Below, piece after piece: positions 33,072-42,512 of a stretch of DNA of 64,000 nt. The position numbers and the translations under genes are program-made. The notes beneath the pieces are model-generated. The model saw only the letters and a list, made by a program, of their open reading frames with translations, was not told the DNA's origin and searched no databases. Numbering within the stretch: the stretch's first letter is position 1; each line of letters starts with the position of its first letter. The DNA is from Candidatus Gastranaerophilales bacterium (GTDB lineage Bacteria; Cyanobacteriota; Vampirovibrionia; Gastranaerophilales; Gastranaerophilaceae). The stretch lies in the NCBI GenBank assembly GCA_944325085.1, contig CALUYT010000047.1, positions 26,275 to 90,274 on the forward strand. The letters run 5' to 3'.

Positions 33072-35574
33072 AATAAGTGAATTAGCAAAAGAACTAGGGC
33101 TTCAAAGTAAAGAAGTTATTGAGAAGTTCGCACAATTGGGTGTTACTAATAAAACTCACTCAAGTACTGTTACTGTAGATCAGATAGCAAGATTAAAGGA
33201 TTTTATAGCAAATGGTGGCGTAAAGAAAACTCAAAAGCCAAAAGCTTTTGTTGTAAAAAAAGCAAAACCGGCTGAACCTGTTGCGCAGGAAGCTAAAGAA
33301 GAAGCTCCTAAACAAGTAGAAAAGGCTTCATCCGCTTCAAAATCTGTAAAAATAGAAAAAGTTGAAAGACCAAAAGTTGAAGTTGTTAAGGCTCCAAGCA
33401 GATTGGAAATTGTTCGCAGAGCACCTAAAAAGCCTGTAACTGAAGCAAGTGAACCTGCAAAGAAACCAGCTTCAAAGCAAGGTCAAAGTGAAGATAAAAA
33501 ATTTCAATCAAAAGGCGAAAAGTCTCAAAATTCAAAGTTTGCAAAAACAGATAAAACATCAAATGATAGTAAAGACTTTTCAGGTAAAAAGCCAATTCAA
33601 CGTCGTATAATACCGCAAGAAATATATGATAATAAATCAGGTTCTTCAAAACGTCGTGGTGATAATCATAAGAAAGATAAAGATTTTTCATCTAAAAAAG
33701 AAGAACAAGAAAGAATTTCATTAGAAAAAGCTGCAGCTCAGCATCATAAGAAAAAAGTTCAAAAGGCAGAAGCTGTTGAAGAAGTAAAACAAATTGTTGT
33801 TAATCAGGCTATGACAATTTCTGAATTGTCAGAAAAAATAAAGAAAACACCGGCTGAAATTGTTAAGTTTTTAATGTTAAACGGTGTAATGGCTACAGTT
33901 AATCAACTTATTGATGTTGATGTAATTAAAAAAGTGTGTGCCGAATATAATTTGGAAGTTTTAGAAGAAGATTTAGATGCATACATTGAACAAGAATTAG
34001 AAAAAGAAGAAAAGGCAAAAGCTTTATCTGAAGTTGATAAAAAATTATTAAAAAAACGTGCTCCGGTTATTAGTATTATGGGACACGTTGACCATGGTAA
34101 AACAACATTATTAGATAGTATCAGAGCTTCAAAACATAAAATTGTTGCTACAGAAGTTGGTGGTATTACTCAATCAATAGGTGCTTATACAGTATATGTA
34201 GGCGATAACAACGATAGAAAGATTGTCTTTTTAGATACCCCGGGTCACGAAGCTTTTACAGAAATGAGAGCTCGTGGTGCTAAAGCTACTGATATTGCAA
34301 TTTTGGTTGTTGCAGCAGATGATGGTATAATGCCTCAAACCATTGAAGCTATAAACCATGCTAAAGCTGCTGAAATTCCTATTATTGTTGCGGTTAACAA
34401 AATAGATAAGCCTGGTGCAAATCCTGATAAAGTTTTACAGCAATTAACAGAACATGGTTTAGTACCTGAAGATTGGGGTGGCGATACTATTACAGTTAGA
34501 GTATCTGCATTGCAAGGTACAGGTATTGATGAATTATTGGAATATATTTTATTGGTTGCAGATGTACAAGACTTGAAAGCTAATCCGAAAGCAGAGGCTT
34601 CTGGTGTTGTTATTGAAGCAAACCTAGATAAAGGAAAAGGTCCGGTTGCAACTTTATTAGTTCAAAATGGTACATTAAGAGCTGGTAATTGTATCGTTGT
34701 TGGTACAGCTTGTGGTAGAGTTCGTGCATTGTTATCAGATAGTGGTGAACGTATTCAAAAAGCTGAACCTTCTACACCGGTTGAAATTTTAGGTTTATCT
34801 GAGGTTCCTCAGGCTGGTGATTATTTTGAAGTTGTAAAAAATGAAAAAGAAATGAAAGCCATTGTAACAGAAAGAAAAGAAAAAGAACGTGATAAACGTT
34901 TAGAAGCTATGTTACCGGCTCATATCAGAAGAGAATCTGTTGCAGGAGATGATGATATTCCGCAATTGAATTTAATTATTAAAGCTAATACACACGGTTC
35001 AGCTGAAGCTGTTGCTCAAGCTATTGCTCAAGTAGAGTCTAAAGAAATTACAACTAAAATTATACACGTTGGTGTTGGTGACATTTCAGAGGCAGATGTT
35101 ATGTTGGCTTCAGCTTCAAATGCATTGATTTTAGGATTTACAGTTAAAGAAGATTCTAACGCATTAGCATCTGCTGAGCGTGAAGGTGTAACAATTAAGA
35201 AATATGATATTATTTATCAATTGTTAGAAGATATCGAAAAAACATTGTTATCATTATTAGAACCTGAAGTAAAAGAAGTTGAACTTGGTAAGGCTGAAGT
35301 TAGACAAGTATTTACTATAGGCAAAACAAATAAAATTGCAGGTTGTTACGTCTTAGAAGGTAAGATTGTTCGTTCAAAAGATGCTGTATTATATAGAAAT
35401 GGTGAAGAAATCTTCCGTGGTGCAATTGATCAGCTAAAACGCTTCAAAGATGATGTAAAAGAAGTTGCACAAGGTTTTGAATGCGGTATTTCGTTTAGTA
35501 AATTTAACGATATTCAAGAAGGCGATATCATCGAAGTTTCAACAAAAGAAGAAGTTGAAAGAAAGAGTCTGTAG
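33052..35574 (+). CDS. infB: Translation initiation factor IF-2
   Basis: GTPase that places fMet-tRNA on the 30S subunit. At 840 residues it has two N-terminal IF2N modules (residues 1-50, RISELAKELGLQSKEVIEKF, and about 255-310, MTISELSEKIKKTPAEIVKF) joined by a long Lys/Ser/Pro-rich disordered linker. The G domain starts near residue 340: GHVDHGKTTLLDSI, DTPGHEAF, VNKIDKPG, SALQGTG. Domains II, III and IV complete the protein. It starts inside ylxR and is followed after 8 nt by a small unknown gene and rbfA. Confidence 0.97.
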   Translation: MSYETVRISELAKELGLQSKEVIEKFAQLGVTNKTHSSTVTVDQIARLKDFIANGGVKKTQKPKAFVVKKAKPAEPVAQEAKEEAPKQVEKASSASKSVKIEKVERPKVEVVKAPSRLEIVRRAPKKPVTEASEPAKKPASKQGQSEDKKFQSKGEKSQNSKFAKTDKTSNDSKDFSGKKPIQRRIIPQEIYDNKSGSSKRRGDNHKKDKDFSSKKEEQERISLEKAAAQHHKKKVQKAEAVEEVKQIVVNQAMTISELSEKIKKTPAEIVKFLMLNGVMATVNQLIDVDVIKKVCAEYNLEVLEEDLDAYIEQELEKEEKAKALSEVDKKLLKKRAPVISIMGHVDHGKTTLLDSIRASKHKIVATEVGGITQSIGAYTVYVGDNNDRKIVFLDTPGHEAFTEMRARGAKATDIAILVVAADDGIMPQTIEAINHAKAAEIPIIVAVNKIDKPGANPDKVLQQLTEHGLVPEDWGGDTITVRVSALQGTGIDELLEYILLVADVQDLKANPKAEASGVVIEANLDKGKGPVATLLVQNGTLRAGNCIVVGTACGRVRALLSDSGERIQKAEPSTPVEILGLSEVPQAGDYFEVVKNEKEMKAIVTERKEKERDKRLEAMLPAHIRRESVAGDDDIPQLNLIIKANTHGSAEAVAQAIAQVESKEITTKIIHVGVGDISEADVMLASASNALILGFTVKEDSNALASAEREGVTIKKYDIIYQLLEDIEKTLLSLLEPEVKEVELGKAEVRQVFTIGKTNKIAGCYVLEGKIVRSKDAVLYRNGEEIFRGAIDQLKRFKDDVKEVAQGFECGISFSKFNDIQEGDIIEVSTKEEVERKSL

Positions 35575-35582
35575 GTAATTTT

Positions 35583-35825
35583 GTGATTAAAAAAATTGAC
35601 GGTGCAACTAATATAACTAAACAGGTAAGAACTGTAGGAAATCAAGTACGAAGTAATATTTCTAAGGTTCCAAAAGTAGGACAAGATTTTCCAAAAATAC
35701 AAAATGAAAATAAGTTGTCTAATACTATAGAAGTTATAAAAGATGTTGTATTTGAGATGTTTCCAAAATTAGATCCAGAGTACAAACAAGTATATAAAAA
35801 TTTTGATAAAAAGGTGCAAATATGA
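35583..35825 (+). CDS. Small protein between infB and rbfA, unknown function
   Basis: An 80-residue protein from a GTG start (MIKKIDGATNITKQVRTVGN). The N-terminal half is basic and the C-terminal half helical (EVIKDVVFEMFPKLDPEYKQ). It is locked into the operon: 8 nt after infB and a 4-nt ATGA overlap with rbfA. A gene here is not part of the usual nusA-infB-rbfA order. Its position suggests a ribosome-assembly or translation role, which is inference only. Confidence 0.68.
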   Translation: MIKKIDGATNITKQVRTVGNQVRSNISKVPKVGQDFPKIQNENKLSNTIEVIKDVVFEMFPKLDPEYKQVYKNFDKKVQI

Positions 35826-36166
35826 CATTAAGAAATGAACGAGTAAGAAAAGAATTGATGCGCGATATTTCTGAAATTTTGAGAAAAGAAATTCGAGGTT
35901 TAGAGGGTGTTGTTTCTATAGTAGATGTAGAAGTGGCACATGACAATTCTTTTGCTAAAGTAATTTATAGTGTTTTAGGTTCTGCTGAACAAGTTGAAAA
36001 ATCAAAAGAAGTTATAGAAAAAAATACTTCAAAGATAAGATATGAAGTTGGTAAAAGGCTTCGTTTGAGATTGACACCTGAATTAAGATTTATATATTCT
36101 AATGGTTTGGAAGAAGGTGCAAGAGTTACCGAATTAATTAATAAAATTTCTCGAGGAGAAATATAG
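35822..36166 (+). CDS. rbfA: 30S ribosome-binding factor RbfA
   Basis: Cold-shock 16S rRNA maturation factor. The 114-residue KH-like fold has NERVRKELMRDISEILRKEI at the start, VVSIVDVEVAHDNSFAKVI in the middle and LRLRLTPELRFIYSNGLEEG at the end, all typical. It overlaps the upstream small gene by 4 nt and precedes truB by 15 nt. Confidence 0.94.
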   Translation: MTLRNERVRKELMRDISEILRKEIRGLEGVVSIVDVEVAHDNSFAKVIYSVLGSAEQVEKSKEVIEKNTSKIRYEVGKRLRLRLTPELRFIYSNGLEEGARVTELINKISRGEI

Positions 36167-36181
36167 TCAAGGATAAGTGTT

Positions 36182-37066
36182 ATGTCCTCGGAAAGTAATC
36201 AAATGTTTGGATTTTTAAATATATATAAACCGGCCGGAATGACTTCACATGATGTCGTTTCCAGATTGAGACGTGTAACTAAAATAAAACAAATTGGACA
36301 TACCGGTACATTAGATCCTTTTGCTACAGGAGTTTTACCTGTTTGTATAGGCAAGGCAACAAGGCTTATTGAATATTTGAAAGAGGATAAAGAATATATT
36401 GCAACCGTGCAATTTGGTAAAAATACAACAACATATGATATTGAAGGTGATGTTGTTGAAGCTTTTGATAAGAAAATAACAAAAGATGAATTGTTGGATT
36501 GTTTGAAACTGTTTGAAGGTGAAATTTCTCAGATGCCTCCAATATATTCTGCAATAAAAGTCAATGGTAAAAAATTATATGATTATGCAAGAGCTGGAGA
36601 AAGTGTAGAGATAAAACCTAGAAAAGTAAATATCTCAAAATTAGAGTTGATTGATTTTGATGAAAAAACTCAGAGTGCAAAAGTTCTTGTAGCATGCTCA
36701 AAAGGAACGTATATAAGGTCTCTTGCGTATGATTTGGGCAAAAAAATGTCTTGTGGAGGTTTTTTAACAGCTTTAGAACGTACAAAGTCCGGAGGTTTTA
36801 ATATCTCTAATTCTGTAAAATTAGAAGATCTTGTTGAAAAATCTGATGTATGTAAAAATCTGATAAATCCTTTAGATATAATGGATTTGCCGTGTTATGA
36901 GCTTTCTGAATCAGATAAACAAAAGGTTTCAAATGGTATGAGTATCCGATGTGATAATCTACACCATTTGGATATTGTTTTTTTGATTTATGGTGGTAAA
37001 ATACATGCTGTAGGTAAGATAGAGCAAAATAAAATTTTGGTCAAAAAAGTATTTGAGGTATTATGA
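36182..37066 (+). CDS. truB: tRNA pseudouridine(55) synthase TruB
   Basis: Makes pseudouridine 55 in the T-loop of tRNAs. 294 residues. N-terminal GFLNIYKPAGMTSHDVV, the catalytic motif HTGTLDPFATGVLP (Asp45), QMPPIYSAIKVNGKKLYDYA, and CSKGTYIRSLAYDLG, then a short PUA-like C-terminal domain. It overlaps the next gene by 4 nt. Confidence 0.96.
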   Translation: MSSESNQMFGFLNIYKPAGMTSHDVVSRLRRVTKIKQIGHTGTLDPFATGVLPVCIGKATRLIEYLKEDKEYIATVQFGKNTTTYDIEGDVVEAFDKKITKDELLDCLKLFEGEISQMPPIYSAIKVNGKKLYDYARAGESVEIKPRKVNISKLELIDFDEKTQSAKVLVACSKGTYIRSLAYDLGKKMSCGGFLTALERTKSGGFNISNSVKLEDLVEKSDVCKNLINPLDIMDLPCYELSESDKQKVSNGMSIRCDNLHHLDIVFLIYGGKIHAVGKIEQNKILVKKVFEVL

Positions 37067-37911
37067 AGAAGATTATTTTATTATTAGGAATGCTAGTTGC
37101 AGTAAATTCTGCTTGTTTTGCTGCTTGTGATTATTCATGTGTTACTCCATATAACATGAATACAAAAACTAGAACTTTTTTTAGTGCAATTTCAGGTTAT
37201 AATTCAATAGTTGAAAATAGCGTTGAAGCAACAATAAAAAAAGAAATTTTAAAATTTGCTTCTGCAGATAATTTATATGTTGATTTAGAATCATATAGCC
37301 CTGGAGATTTAAGAAATGGTATTTTTAAATCAATAGAAATAAAAGCAAACAATGTATTAATAAATGATATTCATTTAACATCTTTAGATTTACGTTCATT
37401 GTGCGATTTTAACTATATTAAACAAAGTGGAAGCGATGTAGTCTTTATGGAAGATTTCCCAATGGAATTTAATATGGTTATGACTCAAGATGTTATAAAT
37501 AAAACAATGACTCATGCTCGTTACCAAAATATCATAAAAGAATTAAATAGACTTGCAAATTCTTATGGTGTTGGATTACAAATTGCATCAACAAAAGTTG
37601 CAATAAAAGCTAATAAATTTTACTATATTATTGGTTTTAATGTGCCATTTGTAAAAAGAGAGCAAAAAATTGTTTTAGAAACAGATATAAGAGTTAAAAA
37701 TGGTAAAGTTGCTTTAAATAATACTCGTTTAGTTTCTGGACCAATCAAATTGGATTTAAAGAAAATTGATTTTATGATGAATTATTTAAACCCACTAGAT
37801 TTTTCAGTTAAAATATTGGAAAATAAAGAAGCACAAGTAAATGTTAAAAATATAGAAATAAAAGATAATAATATTATCGCAGATGGTATTATAATAATTC
37901 CAAAGGACTAA
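37063..37911 (+). CDS. DUF2993 (LmeA-like) exported protein
   Basis: A 282-residue protein with a signal peptide (MKKIILLLGMLVAVNSACFA). The mature part has the DUF2993 pattern of repeated amphipathic beta segments (KSIEIKANNVLINDIHLTSL, VLETDIRVKNGKVALNNT), related to lipid-binding tube proteins such as mycobacterial LmeA and common in Cyanobacteria. Probably periplasmic, lipid-associated. Its ATG overlaps the truB stop, so it is expressed from the translation operon. Confidence 0.82.
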   Translation: MKKIILLLGMLVAVNSACFAACDYSCVTPYNMNTKTRTFFSAISGYNSIVENSVEATIKKEILKFASADNLYVDLESYSPGDLRNGIFKSIEIKANNVLINDIHLTSLDLRSLCDFNYIKQSGSDVVFMEDFPMEFNMVMTQDVINKTMTHARYQNIIKELNRLANSYGVGLQIASTKVAIKANKFYYIIGFNVPFVKREQKIVLETDIRVKNGKVALNNTRLVSGPIKLDLKKIDFMMNYLNPLDFSVKILENKEAQVNVKNIEIKDNNIIADGIIIIPKD

Positions 37912-37923
37912 GGGTTTAAATTC

Positions 37924-38538
37924 ATGAATAAAAATCAAAAATTTCTTTTAATATTTATTGGTTTTTGTATGGTTGCGGTTGTTGGCTTGATAGCATTTAA
38001 TGTGTTGATGCCAAAACCGGAGATTAAGCCAGAAGATGTTCAAGTTTCTGAACGTTCAGTGCAGGAGGAAGTAATTGAAACTCCTGCACCGTCAGAGACT
38101 GCGAAAACTCAAAAAGAGTATATAAATGTATATTTTATTGGCAAAAATGAACATAATGAAGAAGTTTATAAGGCTGTAAAACGTGAATATAGTAAAGATA
38201 TTGACGGTTCAAAAATAAAATATGCGGTTTCATCATTGATTAGAGGTCCAAAACCGGAAGAAAAACAAAGAGGTGTTTATACTGAAATTCCTTCTGGTTC
38301 TGAGGTTATAAGTATAACAGAGCAAAAAGACAAGGTAATTGTTAATTTGAATTCAAGTTTTGTTACTGGTGGTGGAACAGATAGCTTATATAAACGTTTA
38401 TATCAATTGATAAAAACTGTTCATTTGAATTCAACATTGCCGGTTTATTTGTATATAGATGGTCAACGAGCTGATGTTGTTGGTGGCGAAGGTATCATGT
38501 TATCTCAGCCTTTAACAAATTCGTCTTTGGATAATTAA
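37924..38538 (+). CDS. GerMN-domain membrane-anchored protein
   Basis: A 204-residue protein with one N-terminal transmembrane segment (LLIFIGFCMVAVVGLIAFNV), an acidic/proline linker and a GerMN domain (residues 70-195: INVYFIGKNEHNEEVYKAVK, SSLIRGPKPEEKQRGVYTEI, VIVNLNSSFVTGGGTDS). GerMN was named in spore germination but is widespread in non-sporulating Cyanobacteria as an envelope domain. It follows the DUF2993 gene by 12 nt, hinting at a shared envelope role. Confidence 0.85.
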   Translation: MNKNQKFLLIFIGFCMVAVVGLIAFNVLMPKPEIKPEDVQVSERSVQEEVIETPAPSETAKTQKEYINVYFIGKNEHNEEVYKAVKREYSKDIDGSKIKYAVSSLIRGPKPEEKQRGVYTEIPSGSEVISITEQKDKVIVNLNSSFVTGGGTDSLYKRLYQLIKTVHLNSTLPVYLYIDGQRADVVGGEGIMLSQPLTNSSLDN

Positions 38539-38546
38539 TAATAATT

Positions 38547-38822
38547 ATGGAAAGTGATAAAAAAGATTTAGATTATTACTTAAATTTAAATTGGACCTTA
38601 ATAGAAGGTCAGGATTTGGATTTTGATGGTAATCCTTATTATTATATAGAAATAAAGGAGATACCAAGTTTTACGTTTTGCGCAAAAACCATAGCCAGAG
38701 CCAGGGAAAATTATAAAAAACAATTGAGATTGTCTTTAATGGTAATGTTGGAGCGCGGCGAACATATAGTTGAGCCTGGAGAAGAACCAGATGAACCTGA
38801 TTGGGAAAGTTTGTGCCCTTAG
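38547..38822 (+). CDS. Small acidic protein with HicB-like half-domain
   Basis: A 91-residue protein. The segment NPYYYIEIKEIPSFTFCAKT with ENYKKQLRLSLMVMLERGE and HIVEPGEEPDEPD follows the HicB/UPF0150 antitoxin pattern (a beta-hairpin, one helix, then an IPxP-like end). There is no HicA toxin next to it and no DNA-binding tail. It may be an orphan HicB-like protein with another job. It is the last gene of the translation operon, 8 nt after the GerMN gene. Confidence 0.6.
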   Translation: MESDKKDLDYYLNLNWTLIEGQDLDFDGNPYYYIEIKEIPSFTFCAKTIARARENYKKQLRLSLMVMLERGEHIVEPGEEPDEPDWESLCP

Positions 38823-38827
38823 TTTAA

Positions 38828-39991
38828 TTAAATTCCGGTTTTATCATCTAGTTTTAGGTAGTCAATAATTTTGTAAACTGCAGAAATTTCGTTATAGAAA
38901 TTATTGACGTCCTGTTGATTTGATACAGGTTTAAAAATATTTCCAAGTTCAAACAGATCTTTTTTGGTAGATATTGCTATATATAGTTTATTATCATAGA
39001 AGGAGCATTTTATTCTATCTGTTCCAAATGCAGTTTTTAAATTGTTAAATCTATCTATAAATGCTGTAGTTAATAGATATCTGCCTTCAATTTGATCTGA
39101 AGAGTAGGCATTAAATTTTTTACTAATATTGATATCTTCAAGATTAAGTTTTTCGAATTTTTCATTAGTATTTTGTTTTTTTATTTTCAAAATAGTATTG
39201 TAGATTACTGTTGGTATTGCAATTAGGGTTAATATAGCGTAGTAAAATGCATTCTTATTATTGAATATAAAGCATAATATAGAGCAAGATATCATTGTAA
39301 TAATTAGTAATGCTACAGCTAGAAAAAGTAGTACTTTACTATTTTTTGCAGTATATAAATCCTGTTTTGAGGTTAATATTGTAGTATTTTTTACGCTTTT
39401 ATTAGAATCGATTTCAATAATTATACCTTTAAAATAAGCTGTGTTCTTAGCGCCTAAAATTTTGCATTCTTGAATTTTAAAATTTAATGATTTATAGCTT
39501 CCTTGAAAGCAGTCATCAGTTTCTGTTTTGTATGATTGTAAGTTTTCAAATAATTCACAGCTAAGTAGTTTTGATATTTGTATATTTTCATTAGATGTTT
39601 TTAAATTCTCAAAAGGTTTTAACAGGTGTGGTAAAAACTTTTCTTTTAAAAGATTTTTAAAAGTTTTATTAGTTTGTACAATTTTATTTATTAATTTTTC
39701 AGAATTGAGACTTAAATGAATAAATATACCAAAGGTTGATAATCCTGCAATACAAGCTGTAAGTATTTCTATATTAGAATTAAAAATTGTTTTATTCAAA
39801 GATTCATTGATAACAAGTAGAGTAATACTTGAAATTGCTAAAAATAATAGTATTACTATAACAACTAAGTGTTTTAATATTTCTGGTAATATCTTTTTCA
39901 ATAGAATAATTCTATTTCTTTCTAATTCCTTGTGTAGTTGTTTATAAATTTGTGCATATTCTTTGTAATATTCTATTGATGTATCTAGCAT
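38828..39991 (-). CDS. DUF3137-like membrane protein
   Basis: A 387-residue protein with two pairs of transmembrane segments: near residues 38-60 and 82-103, and near 225-250 and 253-270. The C-terminal domain reads AYSSDQIEGRYLLTTAFIDR, FYDNKLYIAISTKKDLFELG, which is the DUF3137 pattern. Function unknown. It overlaps the upstream kinase gene by 7 nt on the same strand. Confidence 0.72.
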   Translation of the reverse strand: MLDTSIEYYKEYAQIYKQLHKELERNRIILLKKILPEILKHLVVIVILLFLAISSITLLVINESLNKTIFNSNIEILTACIAGLSTFGIFIHLSLNSEKLINKIVQTNKTFKNLLKEKFLPHLLKPFENLKTSNENIQISKLLSCELFENLQSYKTETDDCFQGSYKSLNFKIQECKILGAKNTAYFKGIIIEIDSNKSVKNTTILTSKQDLYTAKNSKVLLFLAVALLIITMISCSILCFIFNNKNAFYYAILTLIAIPTVIYNTILKIKKQNTNEKFEKLNLEDINISKKFNAYSSDQIEGRYLLTTAFIDRFNNLKTAFGTDRIKCSFYDNKLYIAISTKKDLFELGNIFKPVSNQQDVNNFYNEISAVYKIIDYLKLDDKTGI

Positions 39992-40509
39992 AGCTCTCCT
40001 AATATTTTTTCAATAATTATATTAACTTGTTTTTTTAGATGTTCGTAATCAGAATTATTATCTATTACAAAATCCCAATCATCAATATTATCTAATCCAG
40101 TTTCTGTAATATCATTTTCACCAACAAGATTTCCTCGTTTTATGCGTGTTTGTCTGGAGGCTTCAACACGGATAGTTGTTGCACCTGCATTTTTAAATAC
40201 TTCATATTCATGCGGAACTCTAACATCAGTAACTATAATATTCCCATCTTGTTCGATGATTTTTTTTAGCCAATAATCAGGGTCTTGTTCTCTGCCCCAG
40301 TTGCCAAGCTTAATTAAATCAGGACGATATTTAGCTTTATTTGTTTCGATTTCATTATATGTTAAATTTTTTTCTTTGCCATAAGTTAATTTTATAATAT
40401 CTCCCATTGCACATCTTCTAAAGGTTGGAAGCTTTTCTAACATTATCTTAGCTGCAGTATCTTTTCCTGAATATTGTTTCCCCGAAAATATAATAATTTT
40501 ATTAGCCAT
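39985..40509 (-). CDS. P-loop kinase resembling animal-type phosphomevalonate kinase / dNMP kinase
   Basis: A 174-residue protein. The P-loop is IIFSGKQYSGKDTAAKIM (residues 6-23). RPDLIKLGNWGREQDPDYWL, IIVTDVRVPHEYEVFKNAG, RVEASRQTRIKRG and ETGLDNIDDWDFVIDN follow. From memory these line up with metazoan PMVK (GKRKSGKD, ADPGFF, SDTRR, SECGLDNFGDFDWVIEN), a family that also includes phage dNMP kinases. The substrate could be a dNMP, phosphomevalonate or other monophosphate. AAGGAAATTT precedes the ATG. It is co-operonic with the DUF3137-like gene. Confidence 0.65.
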   Translation of the reverse strand: MANKIIIFSGKQYSGKDTAAKIMLEKLPTFRRCAMGDIIKLTYGKEKNLTYNEIETNKAKYRPDLIKLGNWGREQDPDYWLKKIIEQDGNIIVTDVRVPHEYEVFKNAGATTIRVEASRQTRIKRGNLVGENDITETGLDNIDDWDFVIDNNSDYEHLKKQVNIIIEKILGELC

Positions 40510-40650
40510 AAATTTCCTTTTTTATTAATATTATCATAATTACTATAAAAGTAATATTAAAATATGTAAACATCAATAATAATATTAGCAATTATAAGAG
40601 TTCATGTGTTTTATATATTGCGTAGGTAGAAGTTTAGAAAGGAATAAATA

Positions 40651-41454
40651 ATGGCAGTAGATGGTGTAAATAATGCAAATTCAAATACAGGTTTGTATGC
40701 AGGTTCAGCAGCAGTTGTAGGTGGTGGAGCAGGTGCAGCTTATGGGTATTTCTCAAAACCATTTTTAAAGAATAATGAACCAACAGATAGTTTTATTAAA
40801 CAAGTGGGTCAAAATATGGTAAAAATAGTGCCTGAAGAAGCTGCAAATTCAATAAGTGAAATAGCTAAACAAGCAAATAATGCCAAGACTGTTGAAGAAT
40901 TAAAAACAAATATGATTACATCATTAAGACAAGTTTTTGCAGATGCAGATATAGAAGCTGCAAAAGCAAGTATGAAAGTGGCAGCTGAAATGGCTGAAGC
41001 AGCAGGAGTTAATGATGTTTCAAAAGCAGAAATTGAGTCTATAAAAAATGTTGATGACATTATAAATTTATTTTCTAAGAATTTTGATGAAAAATATGCA
41101 GGAAAAACGATTGAACAAATTCGTGAAATGAGTAAAGCGGAAAGTGATAATCTTTTAAAAAATTCAGTAAAATCATTATTTAATCAAATGTGGGATGCTG
41201 ATAAAAAGCAATTTGTAAAAATTGAATCAGATGGAACTCCACTTGGTGATTATGCAGTAAGTGTTCGTAATGCAGTAGTTGATGCAGCAAATAAAATAAA
41301 AGGCAAAACTGCAGCAATATATGGTTTAGTTGGTGCAGCAGTTTTAGGTTTAGGAACTTTAGTTGCTTGTATGGCTACTAATAAATCAGAAAAAGCTCCT
41401 GAAGAAGCAGATGTTGTTGCAGGTGCTAATGATTTAAAAAATGAAGAAGCTTAA
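40651..41454 (+). CDS. Hypothetical protein with Gly-rich N-terminus and C-terminal membrane segment
   Basis: A 267-residue protein that I do not recognise. The N-terminus is GSAAVVGGGAGAAYGYFSKP, the middle an Ala/Lys/Glu-rich helical region (IEAAKASMKVAAEMAEAAGV), and residues 232-255 a hydrophobic segment (AIYGLVGAAVLGLGTLVACM). The tail is short and acidic. The plan, a small-residue hydrophobic segment at each end with a helical middle, recalls the other lineage-specific glycine-rich proteins in the window. AAGG precedes the ATG and a strong terminator follows. Confidence 0.7.
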   Translation: MAVDGVNNANSNTGLYAGSAAVVGGGAGAAYGYFSKPFLKNNEPTDSFIKQVGQNMVKIVPEEAANSISEIAKQANNAKTVEELKTNMITSLRQVFADADIEAAKASMKVAAEMAEAAGVNDVSKAEIESIKNVDDIINLFSKNFDEKYAGKTIEQIREMSKAESDNLLKNSVKSLFNQMWDADKKQFVKIESDGTPLGDYAVSVRNAVVDAANKIKGKTAAIYGLVGAAVLGLGTLVACMATNKSEKAPEEADVVAGANDLKNEEA

Positions 41455-41480
41455 TTTGTTGTAAATAATCAATATAATAT

Positions 41481-41516
41481 AAAAACTGCTATAAATAAAT
41501 TTTATAGCAGTTTTTA
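41481..41516 (+). terminator. Intrinsic terminator
   Basis: AAAACTGCTATAAA pairs with TTTATAGCAGTTTT, followed by T-rich sequence. Confidence 0.88.
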
Positions 41517-41622
41517 TTGTTTAAGAGTAATCCTTAACATTTTTTATCAAAATCTTGCAATCATACTATGTTGGTAATAGGATAAAAGAACGAGTGTAGA
41601 AAGTACAATATTGGATTATGTT

Positions 41623-42498
41623 ATGGCACTAAATTTTCAAGAACTAGTTTTTAATTTACAAAAGTTTTGGTCAGATTACGGATGTATAATTCAACAACCG
41701 TATGATATAGAAAAGGGTGCATCAACGATGAACCCGGCAACATTTTTAAGAGCATTAGGTCCGGAACCTTGGAATACTGCAATGATAGAACCTTGCAGAA
41801 GACCTACCGATGCCAGATATGGTGAAAATCCAAACCGTTTGGGTCATTATTTTCAATTCCAAGTAATTTTAAAACCATCTCCTGATAATGCGCAAGAACT
41901 TTATTTAAAAAGTTTAGAGGCAATGGGGATAGATTTAAGAGAACATGATGTTCGTTTTGTTGAAGATAATTGGGAGTCTCCTACATTGGGTGCAGCCGGA
42001 GTAGGCTGGGAAGTTTGGCTTGATGGTATGGAAATAACTCAATTTACTTATTTTCAACAAGTAGGTGGTTTAGAAATTAAGCCGGTAGCTTTAGAGTTAA
42101 CTTATGGTTTAGAACGTATAGCTATGTATCTTCAGAATAAAGAATCTGTATATGATATTATGTGGAACGATGAATTAAAATACGGAGATATTTATCTACA
42201 AAATGAAATAGAACAATCAAAATATAATTTTGAAGTTTCAAATACAGATAGTTTATTCAAAATGTTTGATTTGTATCAAAAAGAAGTTGATAATTGTATA
42301 GATGCAAAATTGGTATTACCTGCATATGATTATGTTTTGAAATGTTCACATACATTCAATTTACTCGATGCGCATGGTGTAATTAGTAAAGATGAAAGAA
42401 ATAATTTCATCGGCAGAGTAAGAACAATGGCATCTGCAGTAGCAAAATTGTACGTAGAGCAAAGAGAGGCAATGGGATTCCCTCTTTGTAAAAAATAA
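41623..42498 (+). CDS. glyQ: Glycyl-tRNA synthetase alpha subunit
   Basis: Catalytic subunit of the bacterial alpha2beta2 glycyl-tRNA synthetase. I start it at ATG 41623 ([20 protein letters not shown]) rather than the TTG at 41611; 291 residues is standard. Motifs [40 protein letters not shown] and [20 protein letters not shown] identify it clearly. The beta subunit gene glyS is not adjacent; two amino-acid permeases follow instead. Cyanobacteria also keep glyQ and glyS apart. Confidence 0.97.
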   Translation: MALNFQELVFNLQKFWSDYGCIIQQPYDIEKGASTMNPATFLRALGPEPWNTAMIEPCRRPTDARYGENPNRLGHYFQFQVILKPSPDNAQELYLKSLEAMGIDLREHDVRFVEDNWESPTLGAAGVGWEVWLDGMEITQFTYFQQVGGLEIKPVALELTYGLERIAMYLQNKESVYDIMWNDELKYGDIYLQNEIEQSKYNFEVSNTDSLFKMFDLYQKEVDNCIDAKLVLPAYDYVLKCSHTFNLLDAHGVISKDERNNFIGRVRTMASAVAKLYVEQREAMGFPLCKK

Positions 42499-42512
42499 CA
42501 TAAGGAAATTAA

